Source of the DNA: Rhytidiadelphus loreus
Lineage: Eukaryota > Streptophyta > Bryopsida > Hypnales > Hylocomiaceae
Reading direction: 5' to 3'
Assembly (NCBI GenBank): GCA_947034895.1
Contig: OX344764.1
Coordinates: 63,035,348-63,099,347 of the forward strand
Length of the DNA: 64,000 bases
Part shown: piece after piece, positions 1-11,819 of the stretch
Numbering within the stretch: the stretch's first letter is position 1
Layout of the letters: each line of letters begins with the position of its first letter
Made by a program: the position numbers and the translations under genes
The notes under the pieces: model-generated
Told to the model about the DNA's origin: nothing
What the model saw: the letters and a program-made list of their open reading frames with translations, nothing else
The model's database searches: none

Positions 1-215
1 ATCATCTTCCAACACATTTGCGGCCTAAATTCCCCAAGAAGAGAATTCACGATGCAACTGATACGATCCACAACCAAGCAGCACATACCTGAATACAGCA
101 AAAACTCGCCGAGAATGGCCTTGAGAGTGATCACGTCCTCCGTCAGCTGCTCAGAGGCCTTTCTCCCCCGTTTCAGTAACAAGCTCCAAGCGGCGAAACG
201 GAGAGTTCCAACCCG

Positions 216-516
216 CATTAGAGGAGTTTTGGGGTTCAGGCCTGTTCCCCCGACCCTGTCCCGCTGGCAGATCGCGGGAACAGGCGCTGTCAGATTTTTT
301 TTTTTTTTTTTTTTTTTAATTTTTAATTTTTAATTTTTTAATTTTACGTTTGAAATGCAAAAAAAAACAGATTTTTTTTTTTTTTTTTTTGGTGGGTGAC
401 GTGGCAGTCTCCAATCCACGTCACCCAGGCCAGGGAACGGCTGCCGCTGCTGTTCCCCCGCTGCTGGCAGCCAGGGGAACACGCAGCCCTCCCCGACCCC
501 GAAAACTCCTCTAATG
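216..516. mobile_element. MITE with GC-rich terminal inverted repeats and poly-T core
   Basis: Inverted ends are readable as CATTAGAGGAGTTTT at the left and its reverse complement ending at 516, followed by further imperfectly paired GC-rich sequence (runs of CTGTTCCCCC on both arms). The centre holds two long T tracts (about 295-317 and 370-390). No coding potential. I could not identify a convincing target-site duplication, so the superfamily is open. The small reading frames crossing it are accidental. Confidence 0.6.
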
Positions 517-600
517 ACCGTGTTCGGAAACTCGAAATCAGGTGGAAACTAAAAACTGTCCAACTGAACACTGATTTAAAAAAAATTCAATTGCCCCAAT

Positions 601-1231
601 TTAATCCCTAAACGCCCAAGGCCTGTTTTGAGCCTCTTGGAATTTGCTCTAAATTGAACAAAAAGTCAACATTTTGATAAGTTGAATCAATTTCTTTTGA
701 ATTGTAACCACACAAATTCAAACTAGACATAGGAAAGAAAACACAATAATATCATTTTAAAGGATTGAAAGATTATAATGTTTGATCATGAAGGTGTTAA
801 ATCTATGAAAATCTTTGAGCTCTCTTTTTGCATGTCAATTTTAAAAAATTGATCACCAAGAAAATACAAGGTTGAAGGGTGTAACAAGCATAACCTCAAT
901 CAATTTATGACTTTTGAGAGTCTACTCTACAATTTTTTTAAATGAATTTCTATTGTGATTTTTTCTCCAAAATTTAGTGTATTTGAGGTTCATTTCCAAG
1001 AGTCCTCAACACACAAAAAGTCAAGATTGCAATGGGTAACCTTGCACTAAATCTTGAATAGAAAAATCATAATCATTCATTTTCAAAATCGGACTATTGA
1101 TGCTAAAAATAGACTTCAAAAAGAACCTTTCAAAAATATAAACTACTAAAAATAGCAATTTGATACAATTTTATTTAACTTCAAAGTTTCTTCGACACCA
1201 CATTTGGGTGCCTTGGGCATTTAGGGGTTAA
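601..1231. mobile_element. TTAA-bounded nonautonomous element (piggyBac-like), copy 1
   Basis: The left end reads TTAATCCCTAAACGCCC and the right end is the inverse of TTAACCCCTAAATGCCC, so the element is bounded by TTAA and has C-rich inverted repeats. Several other copies lie in this window with the same outer bases. TTAA duplication with terminal CCC..GGG is the hallmark of piggyBac elements; assignment to that superfamily is inferred from the ends only, since no transposase is present. The interior matches, in inverse orientation, the sequence at 45890-46429. Confidence 0.6.
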
Positions 1232-2079
1232 AATTCACTTCATCATGCTTGACACCATTCTTTGATGTTATAGTGCATGGCATGATAACAGGGACATTGT
1301 GCCTTATAATGAGAAGAGTGAATAGTGATCAATCCTTGAATGACAGGAAGAATTAACTGGTAACTTTAATCAGTGTTGACGCCATTGTCATTGTGTAATG
1401 CTACCAAATTGTCTATGGCAATTTCCAACTCCATCTTCAATGTTGGATCCATATTTTGATCTTGATTTTTGGTGAGGTTTGTAATGGCTTGGAGAAATTC
1501 CAACTTTCTTCTTCCTAACGGACTTCTTTTCTTTTTCTTCCTACTTCTTTCTAATTTTTTCTTTTTCTTTTGTAGATACTTTTTGGGAATCAAATCCTAT
1601 AAAATCTATTGCTAAATGCTTGGCTAAATGGCTTGGAATCAAACAAATACTTAAGACAAATTTTGTTCAACTTCTTCTAACTAATAACTAATCCTAGAAT
1701 CTTCCTATAGTCAACTATTTTTTTGTTTTTGTTTTTTCTCCTTGCCCTAGATGAAAAGTCCAACCTCGTTTTAAGATTCTCTAATGGATGGCTAAGCTTT
1801 GTTTGAGTCTCTCTCGGTCTTCCTAACACTCCAAGGTTGCAAATCTTGAGTTCATTTCCTTCTCCAACTTTGAATGGCAAGTGTGTGAGACACTAGAGAT
1901 GAGAGATTTAGACTTCAATTTTGGTCACAAACGGTGGAAAGATGGATGGGAAGCATCCACAGCTTCCAAAATCGTGTTCTGGATCCAAACAGAGAGGGTG
2001 GAGTGACCAAAGTATGAGCTGAGTGGTGACTGTTTCTTGATCCGGATGTGTCCAGATGGAAGGTTGATTGTGACTAAGG
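1232..2079. other. AT-rich intergenic sequence
   Basis: No gene, structured repeat or RNA gene is recognised here. The reading frames on the minus strand are lysine-rich products of poly-T/poly-C tracts (about 1500-1580) and have no family resemblance. Confidence 0.5.
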
Positions 2080-2325
2080 TGTGATAATATGGAAGTGCAT
2101 GATATTACAGAAGTAGAGATTATACACTGAATGGTGGCCTGGTGATATTACAAAACCAGCATGATAATACGAAACTAGAGCTTGTAAACGGAATGCTGGT
2201 ATAGGTGATATTACAGAACCAATCATGATAATATGGAACTAAGCTTGTAACTGAATGGTGACCAAGGTGTGATAATACAGAATCAACATGATAATATAGA
2301 ACTAGAGATTGTAAACTGAATGGGA
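2080..2325. repeat. 62-bp degenerate tandem repeat, about 4 units
   Basis: Units begin near 2082, 2142, 2206 and 2268 with GTGATAATA or GTGATATTA and end with a variant of GTAAACTGAATGG. Units are diverged but keep the same order of landmarks (GTGATA, CATGATAATA, ACTAGAG, GAATGG). The array is non-coding. Confidence 0.65.
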
Positions 2326-4368
2326 TCAATCTAATTGGGTAAACTTTGGCAAGAGTGAACTCAATATTAAATTTTTAAAATTGTATATCAATTCTCCCTA
2401 CCAAACTATACTCTGTTCCTTCAAAATTCATTCAATTAATTGGCGGTTGTTGTCAATCTTGCTTTTTAAAACCACATTGGGTCTCCTATTGGAGACCTTT
2501 TCAACTAAACAAAACAAGAATTTTTTAAGACTAGGAACAAAGTTTCACCATTCAGAGTGTTAGGCCTCAAATTTAAAGCAAAACAAGGGAAGAATATGTA
2601 TAAGAGGTTTGGAAATTTGGCAATCCCTTCACCATATAAGAGGGATTAACCTCAAATTCTAGCAAGATTTTGCAAGAGTTTTGTTCCATGTGGAACAAGA
2701 AGAGTCTTGGATCCAACCCAAGATCTCTCCAAAATAAATTCAAACAATATGTTTTGGACCACGTATTCCCATGTCAAGGCTTTAGGGGGATTTTCTCAAA
2801 CCAATGGTCGGAAATCCACACACAAGAAGCTCGGTAGGAACAAAGTTAGTAGATAAAAGACTTAGAATTACAATAAGGCAAGCTCCAAAGGTTCACACTA
2901 ATAGCATTGCCAGAATTTAGTGTGAGTATCCTTAGTGTTAGAACAAAAAAACTTAAAAAATGATCAAGACTTTGAAAATGGCTTTGAAAATATATAGATT
3001 AGTAAGCTTCTCAAAGGGACCCCAACGTTCTTTGAAATGAGCTCCAAAACACAAAAGAGTTCAACAAAGATGAATGAGCAAAGTTCCAAATGCAATTCAA
3101 AACAAGGTTTTGACAAATTGCCAAAATTTCAACAACATGGCCACATTTGGTCAAGGCTTATGAAATGAAAAGAAGTTCAAAATAGAAACAAAAGGATCCT
3201 AGTTTCAGACGACCAAGGAAACAAAATGAAGAAAAGGGGTGCAAAGGGAGTCGATGAGAGGTCTTTTATACGTTTCTAAGACTCCTTACTTACCCCCAAT
3301 TTCTACCCTACTGTTGGTCATGCTCATAACTTTTGGAGAAAAACTCCAAATGAGAAATGGACTGTGCCGTTGGCTCTAGAAGATCCAAATTAGCCTAGGA
3401 GACCCTCTACCCCCTACTTCCCAACCAATTTCTTCATAAAAGATAGCTCTTTCCGACCTAGTGAAAAGGTAGAAAATCTAACTTTTGGTGTTAATGGTTT
3501 TTGATAATTTTGACAAGCCAGAGTTGTTTGGAAAGTTTGAGAATGTAAGAAAAGAGTCCAAAATGTCTTAGTTTGGCCTTCATATGCTCCTGATTTGCTA
3601 GGCATTTTGTGGAATGCTTTGAAATTCCATTAAACTTATCTGCGCCGCCGGTTAGGGTAGTTATCAATGTCAAAATGTCACGAAACTTGATTAGGCACTT
3701 ATTTATGTTAAAACACACTCTCTTAATTTTTAGTGGGATTTTGCCATTATCAAAGGAATTTATATAATTTTTTTCCACCTTAGTAAAAATGGTTGACTTT
3801 GCATAAAGTCATGTTGTATAATTTGGAAAATTACCAAAATTTTGGAGTAGCTTCTATGAAGTCCCTAAGATCATTTATGCTAAATTCCAAGTCCAATTTG
3901 CACTCTATAGTAGAGAAATAAATTTATCTCTCCCAATTTTAATTCCTCTAGGGAGGAATCATTCTCATATTAGGGAATCTGGGCAAACTAATTCCACCAG
4001 TATGTTCCAATCATGTCTTTCTTGTCATGGTGAGTTGCCATGAATTAACCTTGTCCTTAATGTATTGATTTGCTATCGGAATGCTAATTGGTCGATATTT
4101 TGACAAACCTTTAATCAGATTCCAATTCACCATTTTTTCCTTAAATTTGGACACTTGAAGGTATTTAAAGCATTTCTATGCTTTCCACAAAAACACATTG
4201 TTTTGATAGGAACTTCTATCAACTACAGTGCAAACACTCTTTTTATTTATTTTTGTAATAATTACTATAAAAATAAACAAAAAGCGATTTTTTTGTAATC
4301 TTGAGACTAAGGTGTCATTTACAAGGCTCACAATCGACGGCCCATATAGAGTTTCCATGACTTAATTA
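2326..4368. other. Dispersed-repeat remnant, no gene
   Basis: No coding sequence is recognised. The stretch around 3610-3780 is recognisably similar to 20340-20535: shared wording around CATTTTGAAAC/CACGAAACTT, TTAACATAAAAT/TTATGTTAAAAC and CTAATTTTTAGTGAGATTTT. Both regions therefore hold copies of one old dispersed element. I cannot find ends or a reverse transcriptase. Confidence 0.4.
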
Positions 4369-4637
4369 CACTACAACAAAAGCAGTGTTTTATGACTGCA
4401 AAAAACGACTGCAGCAGTCGTAAAATCAAAAAATATGACTGGCGCAGAAATCACTGTAGATGACTAGGAATATGACTGCAGCAGTCGTTTAGAAGCAGTC
4501 GCTTCAGACATCAGTCATATTGGCAGTCATATAAGTTGAAGGGTATAAATACTCATAATTAGCCATAGTATGCCAACAAGGCGTATATTTTGACTTTCTT
4601 TGACTTTTTATTGAGCTGCTCGAGTACATGAAAAAAT

Positions 4638-4985
4638 CCTACGTGGAATATGACTGCGTTGAATTATATTTTTTGATAACATGGAATATGATTGGTCAAT
4701 CATATTTTGTGGAATATAACTGCGTTGAGTCATATTTTTTGATGACGTGGAATATGACTGCTCAGTCATATTTTGTGGAATATAACTGCGTTGAGTCATA
4801 TTTTTTGATGACATGGAATATGACTGTGGTTAGTCATATTTTGTGGAATATGACTACGTTGAGTCATATTTTTTAATGACGTGAAATATGACTGTGGTGA
4901 GTCATATTTTGCAGTCATGTGGAATATGATTGCGGTAAGTCATATTTTGCAGTCATGTGGAATATGACTTCGATGAGTCAATTTT
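4638..4985. repeat. Tandem TGGAATATGACTGC / GTCATATTTT array in CACTA element
   Basis: Roughly 28-40 bp units repeat the pattern TGGAATATGACTGC followed by TGAGTCATATTTT, so that sense and antisense forms of the TATGACT motif alternate. Likely subterminal binding repeats of the element at 4369-6512. The overlapping open frames on both strands are an artefact of the repeat. Confidence 0.7.
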
Positions 4986-5539
4986 TTGATGATTTGTAAA
5001 ACGACTCTTTTCAATCATATTTTTTAGTCATATTGAGAGTACCTAGTCATTTTTTGGAAATTATTATAATCATTTTGTGACTCCAAGTAGTCTTTTTTTT
5101 ATTGATATGTATTTTGAACTATGAATTGAACAAATCATACAATGGTTGTAGGATATCTAAGCATATTTGCAATCATACATTAAAATGATTTAACAATTGA
5201 ATAAAAGATTTCATGTAGTTAAAACAAATACATATGATTTTAAAGATATACAAGAAACCATTATATTGGAGAAGGAATATATAAGAAGGAATGTGACTCT
5301 TTTCAATGACATTTATAATTTATTAGTCACAAATACAAAATATGTATACCACAATGAATTATTTATACAAATCAATAGAGACTATATTTCTTACAATAAT
5401 ACGAAGTAAGTTGCAAGTAGCCTCCAACGACTTTGTTCCAATTTTGTTGCCTGCATATACAATTAAAGAAATAGAAGGTTAATTTTTAATGAACATACAA
5501 CAAAGCTTAATCTTCAAAAGTTTACAACAATAGAAAATA

Positions 5540-6010
5540 TGTAATACAAATTTAGGGTAAGAAGAAAAACAATGGTGATGTAAGGAACAAGAAGAAAAAA
5601 GGCAACAAGTGCTAAAAGATAACAACAAATACAAGTTAAGATGCACAAGAAACAATAAGGAGCAACTACTAAGAGGTAACAAGAAATAACAAAAAAGACT
5701 TAAGATGCAACAAAAAGAAATAAGAAAAAAAAAGAGAGAAAAAAAAGTAAAAAAGAAGAAAAAAAAAAAAAAGGAATTAAGATGCAAGAAGAAAAAAACA
5801 AAAAGCAAGAGTAAAGATGCAAAAAAAGACAACAACTCTAAGAAGTAAGAGTAACTCAAGATGCAATAAAAGACAACAATTAAGAACCAAGAGTGAACTC
5901 AAGATGCAACAAAACACAACAATTAAAAAACAAGAATGAACTCAAAATGCAACAAAACACAACAACTAAGAAACAAGAGTGAACTCAAAGAGACAAGAGA
6001 CAAGAGACAA
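5540..6010. repeat. Purine-rich (A/G) low-complexity tract with about 40-bp repeats
   Basis: The plus strand is almost all A and G with recurring AAGATGCAA and ACAACAA. From about 5840 the unit AACTCAAGATGCAACAAAA recurs at roughly 40-bp spacing. The phenylalanine-rich minus-strand frame (5479-5859) is low complexity and not a gene. Confidence 0.65.
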
Positions 6011-6035
6011 CAATAGGTAAGGAAGAAGAATTAAA

Positions 6036-6190
6036 AGGAGTGACTAGGGTTTCAAAACCCTAAAAAGTGGTGGCTAGGGTTTCAAAACCCTAAAAAAATG
6101 ATGGCTAGGGTTTCAAAATCTTAAAAAGTGGTGGCTAGGGTTTCAAAACCCTTAAAAATGGTGATTAGGTTTCAAAATTTTAAACAATGG
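6036..6190. repeat. 28-bp tandem repeat carrying a telomere-like palindrome
   Basis: Four to five units of about 28 bp each hold the self-complementary core TAGGGTTTCAAAACCCTA, separated by AAAAAGTGGTGGC or similar. AGGGTTT/AAACCCT is one register of the plant telomere repeat, but here the two strands face each other rather than run head to tail, so this is not a telomere tract. It lies inside the CACTA-type element. Confidence 0.65.
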
Positions 6191-6512
6191 CTTGTCTATA
6201 TTTTTTTTGATTGCCCATGTTTTTTTTAGGTTGCCCAAAAACAAAAAAATGTTACTACCATGAAAATATGACCAATAATATAATTCAATGTTCTCAAATG
6301 AGTTCCCTACCGTTCCCTATGAAATACTTTGGTGTTCCCAACGGACGTATAATATATGCCCGTGAAGTACAGGACCCAAAAACGATTGGCAATCATATTT
6401 TGCAGTCATATTTCTCCCCAAGGTATTGACCTCCAAGAATATGACTTCGAGTAGTCGCTAGTCATCCTCAGTCATATTTTTGCAGTTATAAAACACCGTC
6501 GTTGTTGTAGTG

Positions 6513-8789
6513 TAAAATCAATAGTTTAGGTATGATTTTTGCTAACCCTAAAACCGTACAGTCACGGATGAAGGCTAAACTCAAAGTGGAGGAATATGTG
6601 TTTTTGCAATTTTTTGTCCACAAGGTTAAAAAACTTGCTCAAATCTCAATTTTACACTTGATATCTACAATGTACAATTAGCACGTGCAAAATGTAGGTA
6701 GAACTTGAGCAAATTTTAGCCACTTTAGGGAACACTAGACCTAGCCAAAACTATTTGAAGATTTTTGAATGACATAGAAATATTTAGAATGAAGTTTCGA
6801 ATGAAAAAAGAAGATTTCTGAAATGGACTAGGTAGAGAAATTAAATCTCAACATTTTGGCCTACCACTATTGGAGTACATATGTAGGAATATTATTGATT
6901 CAAACATTAGGAAAATTTTGGGGCTTGCAATGGACCACTAGTATGGAGTGGCAATAGTGCAAAAATAGGAAAAATGTGATTAAAAAAATATTTTTTAAAT
7001 TTCCTTGTATTTGCACGGCTGCTAGAATTTAAACATTTTTGTAACAACCTTCTTTAAACCTCAATTTTTTGTAATGATCCTTTTTTCTAACAAGCAACTA
7101 ATCAAGCAAATACTTTCTAGGTAATTTTTATTACTATTGCATAGTATTCTATGGTACAAATTATCCTTCATGTAATGACATTTGATGTGAGTATGTGAGT
7201 AATGTGACTGGCTCACTCACTTCATTGGCATTCATTTTTCTTTTACTAGTTTACCTAGTGACTTTTTACTATTTTTCTTAACCCTAAAGCCATTTGGAGG
7301 AGGGAATTGCTAGTCGTTGATGCCTCCATCTAATGAATATGGCCACAAATGCATCCAGGGATTACATAACGACTGAGAGGCGAGAGCTCTGAGTTTGTCA
7401 CATTTGAAAAATTGCTCTTACACTGCCGACACTACCGGTAGTAGTTTCTTGTTTGATACTCCAATTACTTTGATCTTTCAATTCTCAAGCTCTTAGCTCT
7501 GAAATTCTTCTACCCTTCTCGTGCAATTGTACATTGTTGATTGTTCAAGTTTGCTTAGAATTTTTTTGGTGTGGCACTGTGATTCTTGCACTTTGGCAAT
7601 TGTAGTTCGCAACTTTGTGGTGGCAATTCCATCATTTTGGTGGCGGATTAAGTTCTGATTTCCAAACTTGCTTCACAACTAGATGTGCAATTCTCTTGCG
7701 GATTGCCTATTGTGAAATTCTAAACTATGACTTGCAATTTACTTGTGGGCTTGCTCACCTTGTTGATTTGTGGACTTGCAATTCACTTGCGGGAATAGTA
7801 AATTTTTTTCACTTGCGGACTTACTAATTTTGCTTCGAGGGCAATCATTTTGCTCAAGTCAATTAAATGCAATCATTCTGCTCAAGCCCTTAGGTTTGTG
7901 CACATGAACCCTACAACACACTTCATTTTTATTTTTATTTTCCTATTTTTTTCCCTTCTTCCCCTTCTCATTTTTCTTTCCAAACTATGAATTGCGAGTT
8001 GTTCATGCTCATTAGTTTACAACGACGGAGGACTTACAAATTCCATCATGACTGAAAAACATTGATCCATTCGTGATCATTACTTTGCAAAGTCTTGCAA
8101 AATGGATTGGGCCCACTTCGCAACCTCTACATGCAAGAGCTCTGTGGACGCTTATTTATCCACCCTTGATAAATAAGCGAATACAACCAAGTTCTTGTGT
8201 TCCCGCTTGTGTTACAGTAAAATTCTATCCTAGCGGGTGCCTAACATTGATCCATTGTGCCTTCCAAGCAATGGATCTTTGCTAATTTCTATATTCGTTC
8301 TTCCTAATTGTAATCCTTATGGAACCAATGTTGACTACTTCCTATGCTAATTGATATGCTATGGGGGTTCTATACTTACAATTCTACAAATCTATCTATC
8401 CCTCTAAAGTAAAAGGCCATCTCATTCCATTTCTAAAAACCTAAAACTCATCCATTTGGGGCATTCCTATGAGAAGTTATGGACGGATGAAGTTTTAGCC
8501 AAGTGACACTCTAAACTTCATCCAAGATTTTCTAAGGGTTCGAAATTTCAAATGGGAATGAGCTTTGACCTATGGGTCTAACTTCCTGTGATCTATCTAA
8601 GTACCAAGTTTCGACTTGGATGGATGAGACCTCCAAAGATTCATCCATTTCCTGTTCTAGACTTCATCCTTTCTATTATGACTCTGATACCTACATGTTT
8701 TATATTTTTGAAAACCTCTTGATACCTACTCTACAAGTCCTCTTTTAAATCTGACTTGACCTATATCCTACTAGCATCTAACTCTCGGC
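6513..8789. other. AT-rich intergenic sequence, weak low-order repeats
   Basis: No gene is recognised. Around 7590-7870 there are loose repeats of CTTGCAATTYACTTGYGGG-like text that open a short meaningless frame. The last few hundred bases (about 8290-8789) continue uninterrupted after the hAT insertion at 15536, so the hAT element split an older sequence of unknown nature. Confidence 0.5.
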
Positions 8790-8989
8790 CCTACCTACAG
8801 GGTTGTCTTGTCTGACAAAATTTCGGGTTTTTGTGTCTAATAGACGTCACATGTCGCATGTCGAATTGTCGAGTTGTCGAGTATGGGCGGTTTTTGTTGT
8901 CGTGTACGGATTTCGGATTTCAAATTTTTTTACCCCTAGGTAAAACGGACTGTCCTACGTGGCTGTGACGTGGCGTGCTTCATGAGGGG

Positions 8990-9210
8990 CACCGCAGGTA
9001 GGGGCGACTACGAGTAGGGGGCGACTACGGGTAGGGGGCGACTGCGGGTCCAAAATCTAGGGCGACTGCAGGTCTAGGGGCGACCTCTGGTCCCTTTAAG
9101 GGCGACCGCGGGTCTAGGGGCGACCTCTGGTCCCTTTAAGGGCGACTGCGGGTCTAGGGGCGACCTTTGGTCACTAGGGGCGACCTCTGGTCCTTAGGGG
9201 CGACCTCTTT
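8990..9210. repeat. GC-rich GGGGCGAC minisatellite
   Basis: GGGCGACTRCGGGT and GGGGCGACCTCTGGTCC units of about 15-24 bp alternate. The same GGGCGAC..CGGGT vocabulary returns in the 147-bp array at 11820-12640 and, inverted, at 15294-15355. The three blocks therefore derive from one sequence amplified within the hAT element. Confidence 0.75.
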
Positions 9211-9214
9211 GTTG

Positions 9215-10100
9215 CAATTGTCCAAAAAAACTTTCAAAACTACCATTTCTAGTACAAAAAGAAAAAAGAAAATTAATGGTATTTTTGAATATGTAATCGT
9301 AGGATCTTAAAGTAGAATAGTATGACAATGTGTGGAAAAAATTTCAAACACTTTCACCACATAGATTGCAAGGTAAATGCGTTCAAAGTGAAGAAATCAC
9401 ATTTGTGACATATTGACAAACTACTTTGAATCTTCTTAACTTAAAAAAGTTTACATTATAGTCTTGAATTAAAAAAATTTCATCATTCAAAATTGATTTG
9501 AAAATATAAAAAATTTAAAATTTAAAAATAATGTGGTTTCATTCTTTAAAAAATTATTAAGTAGAAGAAAGTACATTATAGAGAGAAAAAACTTTATCAT
9601 TAATAGCTTTAAAATGGAATTAAAACACACTAATCCCAATGGTGAGATTGTTCTATGAATCAAAGTTAATTTTTTGAACTTATTTGTTTAATTGTTTTGA
9701 AAAAGTTTGAAACTTGAGTGGCCCAAAAGAATCCTATGCTTAATTTTTTTTAATATGATACTATGATTGCTCACAAAAGAAGATGCTCTATAACTTTCAT
9801 ACCATCAATCCCCAAAAAATGAACCAAAGCTTTAGAAGTACAAAAAAATTCCAATCTATGAGAACAAAAAAACTTTAATTTTTAATTCAAATTTTTGTGA
9901 ATTTTTTTTGTTCACCTAATTTATATTTAGGCTTATTGTGGTATAACTCTTGCTCTTTGGCACCAATTAAAATACAAATTACAATCCCATAAAACTAACA
10001 AATTTATCTATATCATGAAAAAGTATCAAAAGCTTCATAAAAAATTGACCTTATATGAAGTTGCCCAAAATCCATTTTCCAAGCTACAAAGACAATTGAG
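9215..10100. repeat. Degenerate relative of the TTAA element family
   Basis: The sequence around 9215-9300 (CCAAAAAAACTTTCAAAA, CCATTTCTAGTACAAA) resembles the interior of the intact copy at 14410-14941. The 9590-9700 stretch resembles 55080-55200. The ends are not preserved. Function unknown; listed because it links separate repeats. Confidence 0.35.
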
Positions 10101-10319
10101 ACTTTAGAGCTTAACATCCTAACAATGTAATCTCTACAAGAGAAAAAGGTTGTTTTAAGTACAACCTAGTAGTATAGTCCTACAATCTTATGATCTTTAG
10201 GGAGATTTTTAGTAAATTTTTATTAAAAACAAATGTATTTCTAATAAATATTTACTATAATTTGCTAAAAGGTCATAAATTATAGAACTATATTGCTAAG
10301 ACCATACCTAAAACATTCC

Positions 10320-11240
10320 TTTCTCTTCTAGTGATTATTCATGAGGTGGATTTTAAAATACAAAATAATGCACGAAGATTTGTATAAAAAACTTTCCCAT
10401 TTGAATTCTTCTTTTTTCCAAGTATTCTTGTACTCATGAATTATTTACCACCATCAATCCATCATCCCTAACTTAAAAATTAGATGGAAGGGATTTAAAG
10501 AAAAATTTCCCTTTTTGATTTAATTTATGCATATTTCAACGAATTATCCTACTAAAGGACCTATAATTTATGAAGTGTATTTCAAAATACAAAATAATGC
10601 ATGAAGATATTTACAATACCTTTCCCATTTATATTTTTTGATTCTCCAGGCATCTTTGTACTTATGAATTATTACCACCTTCATCTCTAACTTAAAAAAA
10701 TAGTAGGTAAGGGATTTAAATGAAAACTTCTCCTTTTGATTTAATTTATGCAAATCTCAAAGATTTACCCTATGGGTCTATAATTTATCAAGTGTATTTT
10801 TCTTGATTCTCTAAGCATCTTTGTACTTATGAATTATTACCACCTTCATCTCTAACTTAAAAAAATAGTAGGTAAGGGATTTAAATGAAAACTTCTCCTT
10901 TTGATTTAATTTATGCAAATCTCAAAGATTTACCCTATGGGTCTATAATTTATCAAGTGTATTTTTCTTGATTCTCTAAGCATCTTTGTACTCATGAATT
11001 ATTTACCACCTTCATCTCTAACTTAAAAAAATAGTAGGGAAGGGATTTAAATGAAAACTTCTCCTTTTGATTTAATTTATGCAAATCTCAAAGATTTACT
11101 CTATGGGTCTATAATTTATCCAGTGTATTTCAAAATACAAAATAATGCATGAAGATATTTGCAATACCTTCCCCATTTAATTTTCTTGATTCACCAAGCA
11201 TCTTTGTACTTATGAATTACTTACTATCTTCACCTCTAAC
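10320..11240. repeat. 165-166-bp AT-rich tandem repeats with longer variant units
   Basis: Units containing GATTTAATTTATGCAAATC recur at 10738, 10903 and 11069 (spacing 165 and 166 bp). A longer, more diverged unit starts near 10517 (spacing 221 bp). Landmarks are CTATGGGTCTATAATTTATC, CATCTTTGTACTTATGAATT and TTAAATGAAAACTTCTCC. The array is non-coding and lies inside the hAT-like element. Confidence 0.75.
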
Positions 11241-11819
11241 CTAAAACTAAAGGAAAGAGATTTAAATAAAAACTTTCCCTATGGATTTAAGCAAATCTCA
11301 AATAGTCATTCTACAAGTGTATAATTTATCAAATGAATTTCAAAATACAAAAAAATAGATGGATAGATATGTATGATCTCTCTTATTTTATTTTATTTCA
11401 TATCATGTAATCACAATCGAATAAATGATAATGAACCATTGATATATATATTTAAAAAAATTGCATGTTTGCAAAAATTGAGTGTTCAATGGAAAATGAC
11501 ATCTTGTCATAAGATTAATATACTAGAGCGAATTAATAGATCAAACAAAATATTGTCAAATTCAAGTTGTATTATAGAGAATCCAAAGCAACTAGATTTT
11601 TAGAAGAGCTTTCATTTCTAATAAATGAGATTAGGTGTTTAAGCTACAAAATCTGATCTCATCAAGGTCCATTTATTTAGCTCACCTAACAAAGAAGGTC
11701 CACTAATACACCTAGCAAACTAAAACAAAAGTAATTGACTCTAATGAAGCTCTCAATTTCTACCTTCAACACCCACAAAAAGCAATCGAACGCGTTCTTC
11801 AAGTGACTTTGAGTCTTCG

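Larger units (their letters stand above)
4369..6512. mobile_element. 2.1-kb nonautonomous CACTA-type element
   Basis: The left terminus reads CACTACAACAAAAGC and the right terminus is its near inverse, ending GTTGTTGTAGTG. CACTA (EnSpm) elements start CACTA, end TAGTG and make 3-bp target duplications; here the flanks are TTA (4366-4368) and TAA (6513-6515), one mismatch. Subterminal regions are packed with short GACTGC / GCAGTC motifs, including the palindrome GACTGCAGCAGTCGT near both 4405 and 4475, as expected for transposase-binding regions of this superfamily. No transposase gene is present, so it would depend on an autonomous relative. Confidence 0.75.

Noticed and set aside
4608..4876. 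Repetitive open frames on both strands within the CACTA-type element
   Set aside because: They are translations of the TGGAATATGACTGC tandem array with no biased frame or start context.
5479..5859. 126-codon Phe/Leu-rich minus-strand frame resembling a membrane protein
   Set aside because: It is the reverse of an A/G-rich low-complexity tract inside a transposon.
6036..6190. Interstitial telomere tract
   Set aside because: The units are inverted palindromes, not head-to-tail TTTAGGG.
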